Origin: an uncultured Methanomethylovorans sp.
GTDB taxonomy: Archaea; Halobacteriota; Methanosarcinia; Methanosarcinales; Methanosarcinaceae
DNA: 64,000 nt
Assembly (NCBI RefSeq): GCF_963678545.1
Contig: NZ_OY782870.1
Span: 2,542,001-2,606,000, forward strand
Direction: 5' to 3'
Shown here: positions 9,917 to 18,596 of the stretch, piece after piece
Position numbering within the stretch: position 1 is the first letter of the stretch
Layout: each line of letters starts with the position of its first letter
Translations under genes and position numbers: made by a program
Notes under the pieces: generated by a model
Databases searched by the model: none
Seen by the model: only the letters and a program-made list of their open reading frames with translations
What the model was told of the DNA's origin: nothing

Positions 9917-10330
9917 TCCTGATTCACTCCACATTAGATTATACGTACATATCATAAATTTTAAAATGTTGAGTTTTCTCTAACCCATTTATTAATCTTC
10001 TATTACCATTGATTGATGATCACTTTGATGCCTTTGGTCCTTTCTTTAGAGTCCTCTACATTGTTTATATCAAGTAATCAGAAATATTATATTATGTATT
10101 TTCTTGCTTTATCGTATTTTTAACTTGCTATCTTAAATGTCAGAAGAAAAGATATCTTGGAACAAATATCTAATAATATGGATTATTGCTGGTCCCAGCA
10201 ATATTGGATAGAAATATCCATTCCAAGCTTAAGTGTATAGAAGTAGTTTGATGAAAACACGGGAGCCTTTTATATTGCCTACATTCGAGAAAAATAATTA
10301 ATAGGACCTAATATGGTCCCATAATTTCGT
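9917..10330. other. Intergenic region with three hairpins between subtilase and CARDB operon
   Basis: No gene seen. A hairpin followed by T-rich sequence at 10285-10319 probably ends the protease transcript. Two adjacent perfect inverted repeats lie at 10184-10203 (9-base arms, 2-base loop) and 10205-10220 (6-base arms closing a GAAA tetraloop). The part nearest 9917-9970 should carry the promoter of the CARDB-ABC operon; a TTTAAAAT-like stretch near 9955-9965 is a candidate TATA box. Confidence 0.5.
10285..10319 (-). terminator. Probable terminator of the subtilase gene
   Basis: On the minus strand, 12 bases after the stop codon, GGACC and GGTCC form a 5-base-pair stem around a 6-base loop (10304-10319) and are followed by a T-rich run to 10285. 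The arrangement fits an archaeal hairpin-plus-U-tract 3' end. Confidence 0.5.
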
Positions 10331-11992
10331 TCATTTTGCATAAGTTATTGTACCGGATGCTTGATTTCCATCCCATGGGACAGTATAAGAAACGTCCTTC
10401 ACGGTGAAAGTGAAGGTTGCAGTATTAGCCTTAAGGACCTCCATTTCATTCGAATATAAGGTTACTTTCCCACTGGAGTCCGTAACACCGGAATCTGAAT
10501 CAGTGGTTGCACCACTCCATTCACCTGACACAGTTGCTCCTTTTACTCCCATATTATTAGTGTCAACTATGGTTACAATAACTTTTGCAGTTATTATCTT
10601 ATTCTTCCCAACAGGCGTTGTACTATATGTCACTTCCACATCACCGATAGATACCTCCCCAGTCAGTTCAGGTGCTGAGTAATAAGTAAGTGCTTTATAC
10701 GCATCGACTATGCCCCACCCATATCCAGAATCCCAGCCAGTAGCACCCATATCCTTTGCACTTGACTGCATTGCTTGTCTTACATTTTCCGGCCCTTTGA
10801 CACCATTTGCTATTAGCAAGGCTGCTACGCCTGAAACATGTGGAGTTGCCATCGAAGTCCCCTGATAGAGATAATAATCAAAAGTTCCAGGGCTAGAGCC
10901 TAATGTATTCTGAAGTATACCATCCGGTTGACGATCTCCACTCTGATCTATACTCATGTCCCCTCCCGGTGCCATAATATCAAGAGCACTTCCATAGTTG
11001 GAGTAATAAGAACGTGTCCCATCGTATCTGGTTGCACCAACAGCTATGCATTTCTCATAGGCAGCTGGATAACACACCGTTGAAACCGCATTATTACCTG
11101 CAGCTGCTACTATGACAATACCTTTAGAGTATGCATAATCAAGTGCGGAGAAAAGGGGACGCAGGTTCTTTGCAGTTACAGAAGGAGGAAATCCCAAGCT
11201 CATGCTAATTACATCTGCTTGATATTGATTATTTTTACCACTGGCGTAATATATCCCGTCTACAAGCTGACTCAGGGTACCACTGCCACTTGCATCTAAT
11301 ACCTTCACGGGCATTATTGTACAACCATAAGCTACACCTGCAACTCCTATCCCATTATTTGTGCTTTGAGCTATGGTTCCAGTCACATGGGTTCCATGAC
11401 CATTGTCATCAGTAGGATCATTATCAAGATTTACAAAATCATAGCCTTGAACAAAATTTGTATCTGAAAGATCTGGAGCATTAGAGGCGACTCCGGTATC
11501 AATAACAGCAACAATCACATCCTTTCCTGTAGAAATATCCCATGCATCTGTAACATTTATACCGTTTGAAGGCTTGAAGTTCCATTGGTATACATAAAGC
11601 GGATCATTAGGTACCATGGTAGCGTACATAACATAATTTGGCACAGCATACTCAACATTTGGGTTTTTACTATAAATCTCAACCATCTCTTCAACGGTCT
11701 TACTCTTTGGAACTTTCAATGTCTTAAAGCCTGCATAAGGACTTGTAGACAGAACAGAAACCTCATTTTTGGAGTTGATATTGTCCACATCTTTATCTGA
11801 AAATCCAGATTTAAATTTAACAAGTATTTCTTCAGGAACGTATTTTTCACTTTTCTGAATACCTGCATCTTTCTCTAATATATCACCAGAATTTACATCT
11901 TCTTGCGGTGTTGCAGATATTGGCACTAGCAGCATTAATATTGAATAAATGGTTATCAACACAAGTATCTTATTTCTTAGATTTAAATTCAT
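10331..11992 (-). CDS. Secreted subtilisin-like serine protease
   Basis: Extracellular S8-family protease of 553 residues. It has a signal peptide (about 1-27), an inhibitor I9-type propeptide (about 50-124), and a catalytic domain (about 128-440) with the triad D165 (AVIDTG), H199 (GHGTHV) and S380 (GTSMATPH); the oxyanion Asn is N300. The C-terminal 110 residues form an Ig-like or fibronectin-like beta domain of a kind often seen in archaeal secreted proteases. No membrane anchor follows, so release or surface association by the C-domain is likely. It is a single-gene transcript. Role by inference: turnover of extracellular or surface protein, or peptide scavenging. Confidence 0.95.
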   Translation of the reverse strand: MNLNLRNKILVLITIYSILMLLVPISATPQEDVNSGDILEKDAGIQKSEKYVPEEILVKFKSGFSDKDVDNINSKNEVSVLSTSPYAGFKTLKVPKSKTVEEMVEIYSKNPNVEYAVPNYVMYATMVPNDPLYVYQWNFKPSNGINVTDAWDISTGKDVIVAVIDTGVASNAPDLSDTNFVQGYDFVNLDNDPTDDNGHGTHVTGTIAQSTNNGIGVAGVAYGCTIMPVKVLDASGSGTLSQLVDGIYYASGKNNQYQADVISMSLGFPPSVTAKNLRPLFSALDYAYSKGIVIVAAAGNNAVSTVCYPAAYEKCIAVGATRYDGTRSYYSNYGSALDIMAPGGDMSIDQSGDRQPDGILQNTLGSSPGTFDYYLYQGTSMATPHVSGVAALLIANGVKGPENVRQAMQSSAKDMGATGWDSGYGWGIVDAYKALTYYSAPELTGEVSIGDVEVTYSTTPVGKNKIITAKVIVTIVDTNNMGVKGATVSGEWSGATTDSDSGVTDSSGKVTLYSNEMEVLKANTATFTFTVKDVSYTVPWDGNQASGTITYAK

Positions 11993-12190
11993 TTCAACAC
12001 ACCCAACACTATATTAGACATTAAATAGTTTCAACACATGGCAAATAAAATTGGCGGTGCAAACTCATGTGTGCGTACCGATTTATTTAGAGTTTTCAGG
12101 CAAAAATCACAATCAGATTTGTTACTTTTCTCACATAACCTTATATTTTGAATCAGGCATATTTTTAAATGCCAAAGTGGGAGGTTAATG

Positions 12191-12811
12191 ATGGCTAAAA
12201 TGGAAAATTACTTTTTGGGTCTTATTGGAGTTGCCATTATTGCAATTCTAATAATAATAGCTTATATGATGAGTCTGCAGACATCCGGATACAACAATGG
12301 ATCAGGCTATGGCAGCATGATAGGACCTGGATACGGAGGTATGATGGGTTCGGGTTACGGAAATGGAATGATGGGGACCGGTTATGGCCAGCAAGGAAGT
12401 ATGATGGGAACAGGCTATGCTTATTCCTACAATGTTGAAGGCATCAAAACCGAATTCGAGTCAAACGGTGAAACTATCTATTACACCGGATTCAATGAAA
12501 CAGGCAAGAGAATCACTACATCCTACGGCCCCCAATGGCTCTACATACACGGAGGAAGCTGTGTCAATTGTCACGGAGTGGATGGTAAAGGAGGAGTACC
12601 TGTGATGATGGGCTACACAATACCGGCTGATATCACATATGCTTCACTAACCACAGAAGAGGATCACCCATTTACTGATGAGGATATCAAGACAGCTATC
12701 AGAGATGGATTTGAGCCTTCCGGAGAGTCTCTGTCGCTAACAATGCCGAGATGGCAAATGTCTGATAAAGACCTCAATGATATACTTCAATATATCAAGA
12801 CACTTAAGTAA
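12191..12811 (+). CDS. Membrane-anchored c-type cytochrome with Gly/Met/Tyr-rich repeats
   Basis: Protein of 206 residues with an N-terminal membrane helix (about 8-28), a low-complexity segment (about 32-78) of repeated GYG and MMG units, and a cytochrome c fold domain with one CVNCH heme site (C125, C128, H129 counted from the upstream ATG) and a likely distal ligand in LTMPRW (M186). The heme domain would face outside the membrane and carry electrons. GGGAGG sits 6 bases before the ATG at 12191 and only 3 before the one at 12188, so I chose 12191. Heme could come from the Ahb route encoded near 58-61 kb. The Met-rich linker might bind copper or silver; this is speculation. Confidence 0.85.
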   Translation: MAKMENYFLGLIGVAIIAILIIIAYMMSLQTSGYNNGSGYGSMIGPGYGGMMGSGYGNGMMGTGYGQQGSMMGTGYAYSYNVEGIKTEFESNGETIYYTGFNETGKRITTSYGPQWLYIHGGSCVNCHGVDGKGGVPVMMGYTIPADITYASLTTEEDHPFTDEDIKTAIRDGFEPSGESLSLTMPRWQMSDKDLNDILQYIKTLK

Positions 12812-12962
12812 ATGCCCTAGCTGTGATTCATAGAACAGAAAAGCTGTAGATTCGGTGACGGAAGATATAAAAGTATAATTGATAAAGAGTGGTGCACATG
12901 GCAGCAAGATATATATAGAGATAATATATAAAATATAATATTAAATCGGCTGTATCCTAATT

Positions 12963-14465
12963 ATGCCTTCAAAAACCGAGAACTTTTCAATCCCTTTACA
13001 TGAGGAGAATTCAAGGGAATATTGTGAAGATAGCATTGTTGTTATATCTTCGGAAGGAATAATCACTTCTGCCTATGAAAATTGGCAAGAGTTAGTTGAA
13101 AATAATTGCCTCGACCCTAAGGGATATGCTGAAGGAACTGATTACCTAAAAATCTGTGACGAAGCCACCAGTAAAGGGTCAGAAGAAGCTGCTGTTTTGG
13201 TGAAGGGGATAAGGGATGTAATTAGAGGAAAACTAAAAAAATTCATATTTGAATTTTTCCCTTATGACCTTAGTGAAAAACACTGCATTTTGAAAATACA
13301 GCCACTTTCCAAAAACTGCCCTTCAAGTGTGATATTGCAATATGTAGATATCACTCAAAAGAAGGAAGAAGAGAAGAAAATAAAAGATGAGATTACTACG
13401 TGGCGTATGCTTTTTGAGCAATCTCTGGATGGATTAGTTCTTATTGACCAGACGGGGAAGGTTTTCAAGGCAAACCAAAAATTTGCTGAAATGCTTGGTT
13501 ATTCATTGGATGAGATTCACGAATTACACATTTGGGATTGGGATGCATTTTTTTCACGCGATCATTTGCTGGAAATGATCAAAGGTGCTGATAGTAAAAA
13601 GATCATTAGCGAAACTTGCCATCGCCGTAAAGATGGTATTTTAACTAATGTTGAAATTCATGGAGATTTAGTGATATTTGAAGAAAAGAAATTTATTTTT
13701 TGTGTGTGTCGTGATATTACAAAAAGAAAACAAGCTGAGGAAATATTACTACATGCTAAACTAATCGCTGAGAATGCGAGCCGGAGCAAGGGAGAGTTCC
13801 TATCAACCATGAGCCACGAGCTGAGAACTCCGCTTAATTCGATCATAGGTTTTTCTGATATACTGCTCATTGGAACTGTTGGAAATCTTAATGAAAAACA
13901 GACAAAGTACATATATAACATTTCAAATAGTGGTCATCATCTCCTAAAAATAATCAACGATATTCTGGATTTTTCGAAAGTAGAAGCCGGTAAAATGGAA
14001 CTTAACTTCGAATACTTCCCTATTTCGAATGCGATCGAGGAAGTAAAGACGCTAATATCTCCTCTTGCATTCAAGAAGAACATTGAGATTGATGTTAAGA
14101 TCGAGCCAGAGCTTGGTAGCATCAAAGCAGATAGAACCAAATTCAACCAGATACTCAATAACCTTCTAAGTAATGCTATTAAGTTCACACCGGATAAGGG
14201 TAAAGTAAGCATAACTGCAAAACGTATTGGTCACGTTATTGAGGTCAGTGTGATAGATAGAGGGATAGGGATTGCAATGAATGACCTTAGTAAATTGTTC
14301 CAACCATTTAAACAGTTGAACTCATATATGACACGTGAACATGAAGGCACCGGACTTGGTCTGGTTCTTGTAAAAAAGTATGTTGAGATGCACGGTGGTA
14401 AGATATGGGTGACAAGTGAAGTTGGAAAGGGTACCAAATTCACTTTCACGATTCAAGATAGCTAA
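12963..14465 (+). CDS. PAS-domain sensor histidine kinase
   Basis: A 500-residue soluble sensor kinase. Residues about 15-135 form a divergent PAS-like domain, 145-255 a clear PAS domain (MLFEQSLDGLVLIDQTG), followed by the dimerisation/phosphoacceptor helix with H285 in FLSTMSHELRTPLNS, and a HATPase domain with N box (LLSNAIKFTPD), G1 (DRGIGI) and G2 (GTGLGL). No membrane helix or response regulator is seen in the protein or next to it, so it is an orphan cytoplasmic kinase. The start codon follows a TATA-rich leader without a ribosome binding site, suggesting a leaderless transcript. The stimulus is unknown. Confidence 0.93.
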   Translation: MPSKTENFSIPLHEENSREYCEDSIVVISSEGIITSAYENWQELVENNCLDPKGYAEGTDYLKICDEATSKGSEEAAVLVKGIRDVIRGKLKKFIFEFFPYDLSEKHCILKIQPLSKNCPSSVILQYVDITQKKEEEKKIKDEITTWRMLFEQSLDGLVLIDQTGKVFKANQKFAEMLGYSLDEIHELHIWDWDAFFSRDHLLEMIKGADSKKIISETCHRRKDGILTNVEIHGDLVIFEEKKFIFCVCRDITKRKQAEEILLHAKLIAENASRSKGEFLSTMSHELRTPLNSIIGFSDILLIGTVGNLNEKQTKYIYNISNSGHHLLKIINDILDFSKVEAGKMELNFEYFPISNAIEEVKTLISPLAFKKNIEIDVKIEPELGSIKADRTKFNQILNNLLSNAIKFTPDKGKVSITAKRIGHVIEVSVIDRGIGIAMNDLSKLFQPFKQLNSYMTREHEGTGLGLVLVKKYVEMHGGKIWVTSEVGKGTKFTFTIQDS

Positions 14466-14806
14466 CTGTAGGACTCCTATTTTCTTGTTTTAATAATTTT
14501 ACTCATCATAGTACTTATGCGGTTATCGGAGCATATCGGTGTTCAAGCCACGTAAGAAGTCTGGGTTACCAAAATGATTTAATGGCTTTCCATTGGCCGA
14601 AAAAAGATTTTAAAGTGTCTGTTTAAAAAAATAAGCAAACTCGGCTCGTTATTTCAAGATTAAAGCAATAAATGACCTTTAATTTCTATTTAGAGTTCTA
14701 TTTAACCTCTGACTTTAAAAGCTGCACTGCAAGTTCATAGCAATTTTCATCAGCAGTTGATGGACTATCATATTTGAATACCACAAACATTCAAAATGTG
14801 AGATTT
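14466..14806. other. Intergenic region with a 14-base repeat and a tiny frame
   Basis: Holds the string AAAAAAATAAGCAA at 14625-14638, repeated exactly at 18507-18520, each followed by a CTCGG-containing sequence. A 30-codon frame is listed separately. Nothing else recognisable. Confidence 0.4.
14698..14790 (-). CDS. Possible 30-residue small protein or gene remnant
   Basis: A short frame downstream of the lipoprotein gene, starting with ATG at 14790 directly after an in-frame TGA and ending with TAG at 14698. Its composition (SPSTADENCYELAVQLLKS as core) looks like real helical protein rather than random AT-rich translation, but there is no ribosome binding site and no recognisable family. 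It may be a microprotein or the tail of a decayed gene. Confidence 0.25.
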   Translation of the reverse strand: MFVVFKYDSPSTADENCYELAVQLLKSEVK

Positions 14807-15328
14807 TTAGTTCTCCCGTACTTTGATTAATATCTCGTTGGATTCTACTTCTCCACTCCAATAACGATTTGGGATTTTATTACCTCCACTTGCATGATAA
14901 GAAGCAGTAATTATGTATTCACCTGGAGTGAAAGTCCAACAAGAAGAATCAATTGTTGCATTTAGAGATTCTCCAGATTCAAGTTGAACAATGTCTTTAT
15001 TCGTTGGAGGAGTGACTGAGGGTACACCACAGATATATTTTACAGATCCATTGCTATTTACCGGTGAAAATGAAATATCATAAGTTGCATACTGCATTAT
15101 CTTCAATACATCTAATGGGTATTTCCCCACATTTGTTAATTTATAATATACAACAAAATGCTCATCTTCTGTGAAATTTAGTTTTTCGGTTGTGATTGTT
15201 AAATTCAATTCTTGTTTTGCTGGCTCATTATATGAAGAAGTATTGCCATTATTTATATCCGCACATCCAGAGCTAAATAATGCAAAAAAAACAATAAGGC
15301 AAATAAGCAGTGATTTTCTATTATTCAT
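14807..15328 (-). CDS. Putative lipoprotein, unknown function
   Basis: A 173-residue secreted protein with a signal peptide ending in a lipobox-like FSSGC (Cys22), so probably lipid-anchored outside the cell. The mature part is Asn/Thr-rich at first and then beta-rich, with a pattern (TEDEHFVVYYKLTNVGKYPL, then LESGESLNATI and FTPGEYIITASYHASG) resembling Ig-like domains that contain the BsuPI/CARDB style of strand order. I do not recognise a specific family. It is monocistronic and lies beside the MITE-like palindrome at 15397-15553. Confidence 0.7.
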   Translation of the reverse strand: MNNRKSLLICLIVFFALFSSGCADINNGNTSSYNEPAKQELNLTITTEKLNFTEDEHFVVYYKLTNVGKYPLDVLKIMQYATYDISFSPVNSNGSVKYICGVPSVTPPTNKDIVQLESGESLNATIDSSCWTFTPGEYIITASYHASGGNKIPNRYWSGEVESNEILIKVREN

Positions 15329-15618
15329 GAATCTTTACACCTATTAATAATGATATATATCTTAATATGTGCTTTTCTGCTATTCCATTTATAGTTTTTA
15401 ACTCCACAGGTTGGAAGGTGTGTGTTTATAATATAATTACGTCTAGGCGTCTAAGTTAAAATGCTATAATGATATAAATTTAAAAATCTAATGTAATTAT
15501 AATCTAAAGAAAACAAATATAACCTAGACACTTAGACGAACTGTGGAGTTAAAGATTAAGCATATAGAAAATAAATGAAGCGAAGTTATTTTCGCTCCAC
15601 ATTTATTACACCCACAAT
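15329..15618. other. Intergenic region mostly occupied by a MITE-like palindrome
   Basis: Apart from the palindromic element at 15397-15553, described separately, the region holds only the short AT-rich promoter of the lipoprotein gene and the 3' flank of the large surface-protein gene. Confidence 0.5.
15397..15553. repeat. 157-base palindromic MITE-like element
   Basis: The ends are a perfect 13-base inverted repeat, TTTAACTCCACAG at 15397-15409 and its complement at 15541-15553. Inside, CGTCTAGGCGTCTAAGTT (15440-15457) pairs with 15521-15538 at 15 of 18 positions, and TATAATTAC-like arms pair further in. It has no coding capacity. Nested inverted repeats of this size fit a miniature transposable element or a foldback structure; I find no clear target duplication. 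A degraded relative may lie at 20043-20196. Confidence 0.55.
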
Positions 15619-18120
15619 CTAGCGTGTTATAGTTAACTTCGGTCTCATGGCAGCATTCGAATATTCCGAACTGTAGAATGCAATATAATTCCCGCTCTCT
15701 GTCTTTGCTTTTAGGAAGAATCCAGTGTTCTTGTACTTACCACTTACGTATTCTTTCACAAGCTGTGTAACATCAAACTCGTAGTATTTGTTACCAGGCA
15801 CAGTGCTGGCAGAGAATGTTACTGATGCATAAGGTGTAGTACCCTGAGATACTGCATTCTTATCGAACCAGCTTCCTCCTGCTTTACTCCATAGAGTCCC
15901 TGATGCTCTTGAGTTCCAAGTCACATACTTTGGATCCCACTCAACCGGCCTGTAAATCTCTACAACAGTAGCAGAAGTGCGCGTCTTGCCTGCTGGGTGA
16001 TACCAGTATAGTGAGAGAGTTGCCTTTGATATTGTATCTGTTGTCTTGTAACTGCTCAAGTCGAATATCATCACATCTCTGGCAGTAGCTGTGCTCTTTC
16101 CAATATCAAGATAATTGGTCGTGGAAAGGACAGTGGTTGGAGTATCGGAACGCAACCTATTGTCATACCTAGGTGTGTATGAAACTGCACTTGTAGAGCC
16201 ACTGACAACTACCTGTAACGTATCTGTGGACTTCTGTCCTGCAGTGTCTGTGACGGTCAGAGTTACAATATAATTCCCTGCTGCCGTATATGTTTTGGAA
16301 GCTGTCTTTGAAGTTGCATCAGCTGTTATTCCATTCGAAGAGTCGAAATCCCACGAATAAGATGCTATTCCTTTATCGTCAGTGGAAGCACTGCCATTGA
16401 AAGTAACAGCTGAGCCGACTGTTGCAGTCCTGTCAGCACCAGCGTTTGCAACTGGTGGATAATCTGTCAGTGTTGAACCTGAAGATGACGTAATGGTTAA
16501 TTTCGGTTTCATTCCAGCGTTCGAATATTCTGAACTGTAGAATGCAATATAATTTCCACTCTCAGTCTTGGCCTTGAGGAAGAAACCAGTGTTCTTGTAT
16601 TTACCAGTTACATACTCTTTCACCAACTGAGTAACGTCAAAATCATAGTACTTGTTACCAGGTACCGTACCAGCTGGGAATGTAACTGATGCATAAGGTG
16701 CAGTACCTTGAGAGATTGCATTCTTATCATACCAACTTCCTCCGGCTATAATCCATGAAGTCCCTGAAGCTCGCGAGTTCCAGGTCACATACTTTGGATT
16801 CCATTCAAACGGTCTGTATACCTCAACTATAGTGCCAGATGTTCTTGTCTTACCTGCCGGATAGTGCCAATACAGCGACAGAGTTGCCTTTGATATCGTA
16901 TCCGTTGTTTTGTAACTGCTTAGATCGAACATCATCACTTCTCTGGCAGTGGCTGTGTTTTTTCCAATATCAAGGAAAGTGGTTGTAGAAAGCACAGTCG
17001 TTGGTGTATCTGAACGCAACCTGTTGTCATAAGTGGGTGTATATGAAACACTGTTCTGATTTTGAATGCCTGTTTTCAAAATTTCTAGGCCACCGTAATC
17101 GGAAATCATATAGATATAAACACCGGATACATCACCAATGCCACATCCATCGAATGCAGAATAATGTTCTACTGGATCTTCAAGATAACCGGTATAATAA
17201 TCTTGATCTACAAGTGTTGGTGCTTTAGGATTAGCAATATTTACAATTTCCAGAGAATATACATCACTATCCGAGTTAAGCACATAAGCATATTTAGCCG
17301 ATATAACAACTTGCTCTGTGTCACTACCAGTTTCACTCAACTTTCCTACAATTTGTGGTATTGTTGGATTACTAATGTCCAGAACTATAAGACCATTCGC
17401 ACGATTGGCCAAATATGCATATTGACCAGACACAGCAACATCATTAAAAATATAACTGTTAGTATACTGTCCTACAAGTTTTGGTTTTGCAGGATTACTT
17501 ATATCTATAACCATGAAAGAGCCAGTCTGGGCATTATCTGTTAAATAATGACCAGATGCTAAATATAGATATTGATTGGATACGTCAAGAGTTGTAATAT
17601 CATTAAGACTGTACTGTCCTACTAATTTTGGTGATGCCGGAACACTTACATCCAAAATCAAACAACCTTTGCCAGAACTTAGTAAATATGCATAATTATT
17701 AGACACCTTAATAATTCTAGTCAAGTCCAAATTAGTGTATTGTCCCACAAGTTTTGGTGTTTTTGGAGTATCAATATTGAATATCATAAGAAGACTAGTG
17801 CCAGTTGAATAGTCAGAAGCAATCACATAGGCATAATTATTATCTGTAGTAATACTATCAAAGTATGTATTTGTTGGTGGATTTATACGATTTACTTCTA
17901 ATGGCTTTGTTGGATCAGTTACACCTAATACAACGAGATCACCGAGCTGTAAGACATAGGCATAATTTCCAACTACCTCAACGCCTTCAATTTCTCGATC
18001 ACTGCCAAAACTGCTTACTTGCTGTACATTAATTATCTCAGCTGAACATATTCCTGTAATCATCATTAATAAAAATAATAAAAGTCCAAACTGAACCGAC
18101 CTAATTAACTTTGTTTGCAT
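15619..18120 (-). CDS. Large secreted LVIVD / DNRLRE / PKD surface protein
   Basis: Secreted protein of 833 residues. After the signal peptide come LVIVD-type beta-propeller repeats (about 40-350, with recurring phrases like LVVLGVTDPTKPL, LIVLDISNPTIPQIVG), a DNRLRE-type domain (about 363-548), a PKD domain (about 558-646, PPVANAGAD to TLTVTDTAGQ) and a second DNRLRE-type domain (about 651-836). Such domains occur in Methanosarcina surface and disaggregatase-related proteins and point to cell-surface adhesion or polysaccharide binding. GGTGGT lies just upstream of the ATG at 18120; the TTG at 18132 overlaps that site and is unlikely as start. No anchor is visible at the C-terminus. Confidence 0.88.
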   Translation of the reverse strand: MQTKLIRSVQFGLLLFLLMMITGICSAEIINVQQVSSFGSDREIEGVEVVGNYAYVLQLGDLVVLGVTDPTKPLEVNRINPPTNTYFDSITTDNNYAYVIASDYSTGTSLLMIFNIDTPKTPKLVGQYTNLDLTRIIKVSNNYAYLLSSGKGCLILDVSVPASPKLVGQYSLNDITTLDVSNQYLYLASGHYLTDNAQTGSFMVIDISNPAKPKLVGQYTNSYIFNDVAVSGQYAYLANRANGLIVLDISNPTIPQIVGKLSETGSDTEQVVISAKYAYVLNSDSDVYSLEIVNIANPKAPTLVDQDYYTGYLEDPVEHYSAFDGCGIGDVSGVYIYMISDYGGLEILKTGIQNQNSVSYTPTYDNRLRSDTPTTVLSTTTFLDIGKNTATAREVMMFDLSSYKTTDTISKATLSLYWHYPAGKTRTSGTIVEVYRPFEWNPKYVTWNSRASGTSWIIAGGSWYDKNAISQGTAPYASVTFPAGTVPGNKYYDFDVTQLVKEYVTGKYKNTGFFLKAKTESGNYIAFYSSEYSNAGMKPKLTITSSSGSTLTDYPPVANAGADRTATVGSAVTFNGSASTDDKGIASYSWDFDSSNGITADATSKTASKTYTAAGNYIVTLTVTDTAGQKSTDTLQVVVSGSTSAVSYTPRYDNRLRSDTPTTVLSTTNYLDIGKSTATARDVMIFDLSSYKTTDTISKATLSLYWYHPAGKTRTSATVVEIYRPVEWDPKYVTWNSRASGTLWSKAGGSWFDKNAVSQGTTPYASVTFSASTVPGNKYYEFDVTQLVKEYVSGKYKNTGFFLKAKTESGNYIAFYSSEYSNAAMRPKLTITR
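15625..16182 (-). repeat. Intragenic duplication, downstream copy (second DNRLRE domain)
   Basis: Encodes the C-terminal DNRLRE-type domain. Its protein differs from the copy at 16489-17046 at about 25 of 186 positions by my count, and the DNA is also closely similar, so the two form a direct repeat of about 558 bases inside one gene, separated by the PKD coding region. Confidence 0.8.
16489..17046 (-). repeat. Intragenic duplication, upstream copy (first DNRLRE domain)
   Basis: Partner of the repeat at 15625-16182, same orientation. Recombination between the two copies would delete one DNRLRE domain together with the PKD domain in frame. Confidence 0.8.
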
Positions 18121-18596
18121 TTTTACCACCAATTCATTATAGTAATATCAAATAGGGTTAAGTTGCTTTTTGTTGAACAGTATTTAATACTTACAATTAA
18201 GTAATATTTAAGTATTATTAAAAAATTAGAAGAAAATGATAGATATTTGTATATTAATATGTGGCAATATACATATATAATTCACACTGGCAAATACTCA
18301 AGATCTACAGAATATAAATACAAAATTTCCCCATAATCCTTCAATATTCATCCTTAACCTGCTGTACTTTATTCAAATAATGCGCGCTCTTCCAATCACA
18401 GTTGCACGGCATAGAATTGATGGAAAATAGAAAGGACAATTATTAAAGCGAAAAAGCTATTATACATAAAAACAATAATTAAATAAAGAAAAGCAGGCTT
18501 TGTACCAAAAAAATAAGCAAGCCTCGGACGAAATTTGAAATGCCATCTCGCTCGCTGTAGGATTTATGTATATATGATATTGATGTAAATAAATCT
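18121..18596. other. Intergenic region with degraded att site
   Basis: AT-rich DNA with the promoter of the surface-protein gene at its left and a degraded copy of the tRNA-Thr 3' end at 18519-18550 at its right. TATA-like TATATATG near 18569 precedes the integrase frame. No further gene seen. Confidence 0.5.
18519..18550. other. Degraded attachment site derived from tRNA-Thr 3' end
   Basis: AAGCCTCGGACG at 18519-18530 is identical to 20308-20319, the 3' end of the tRNA-Thr gene, and is followed at the same distance by ATTTGAA (18533-18539 against 20322-20328) and CTCG. The intervening positions have drifted. It lies 47 bases before the integrase start and has the same orientation as the tRNA end, as expected for the far attachment site of an element integrated into that tRNA gene. 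Confidence 0.75.

Noticed and set aside
17001..17544. Plus-strand open frames inside the LVIVD protein gene
   Set aside because: Antisense shadows rich in Ile/Tyr/Cys with no start signals.
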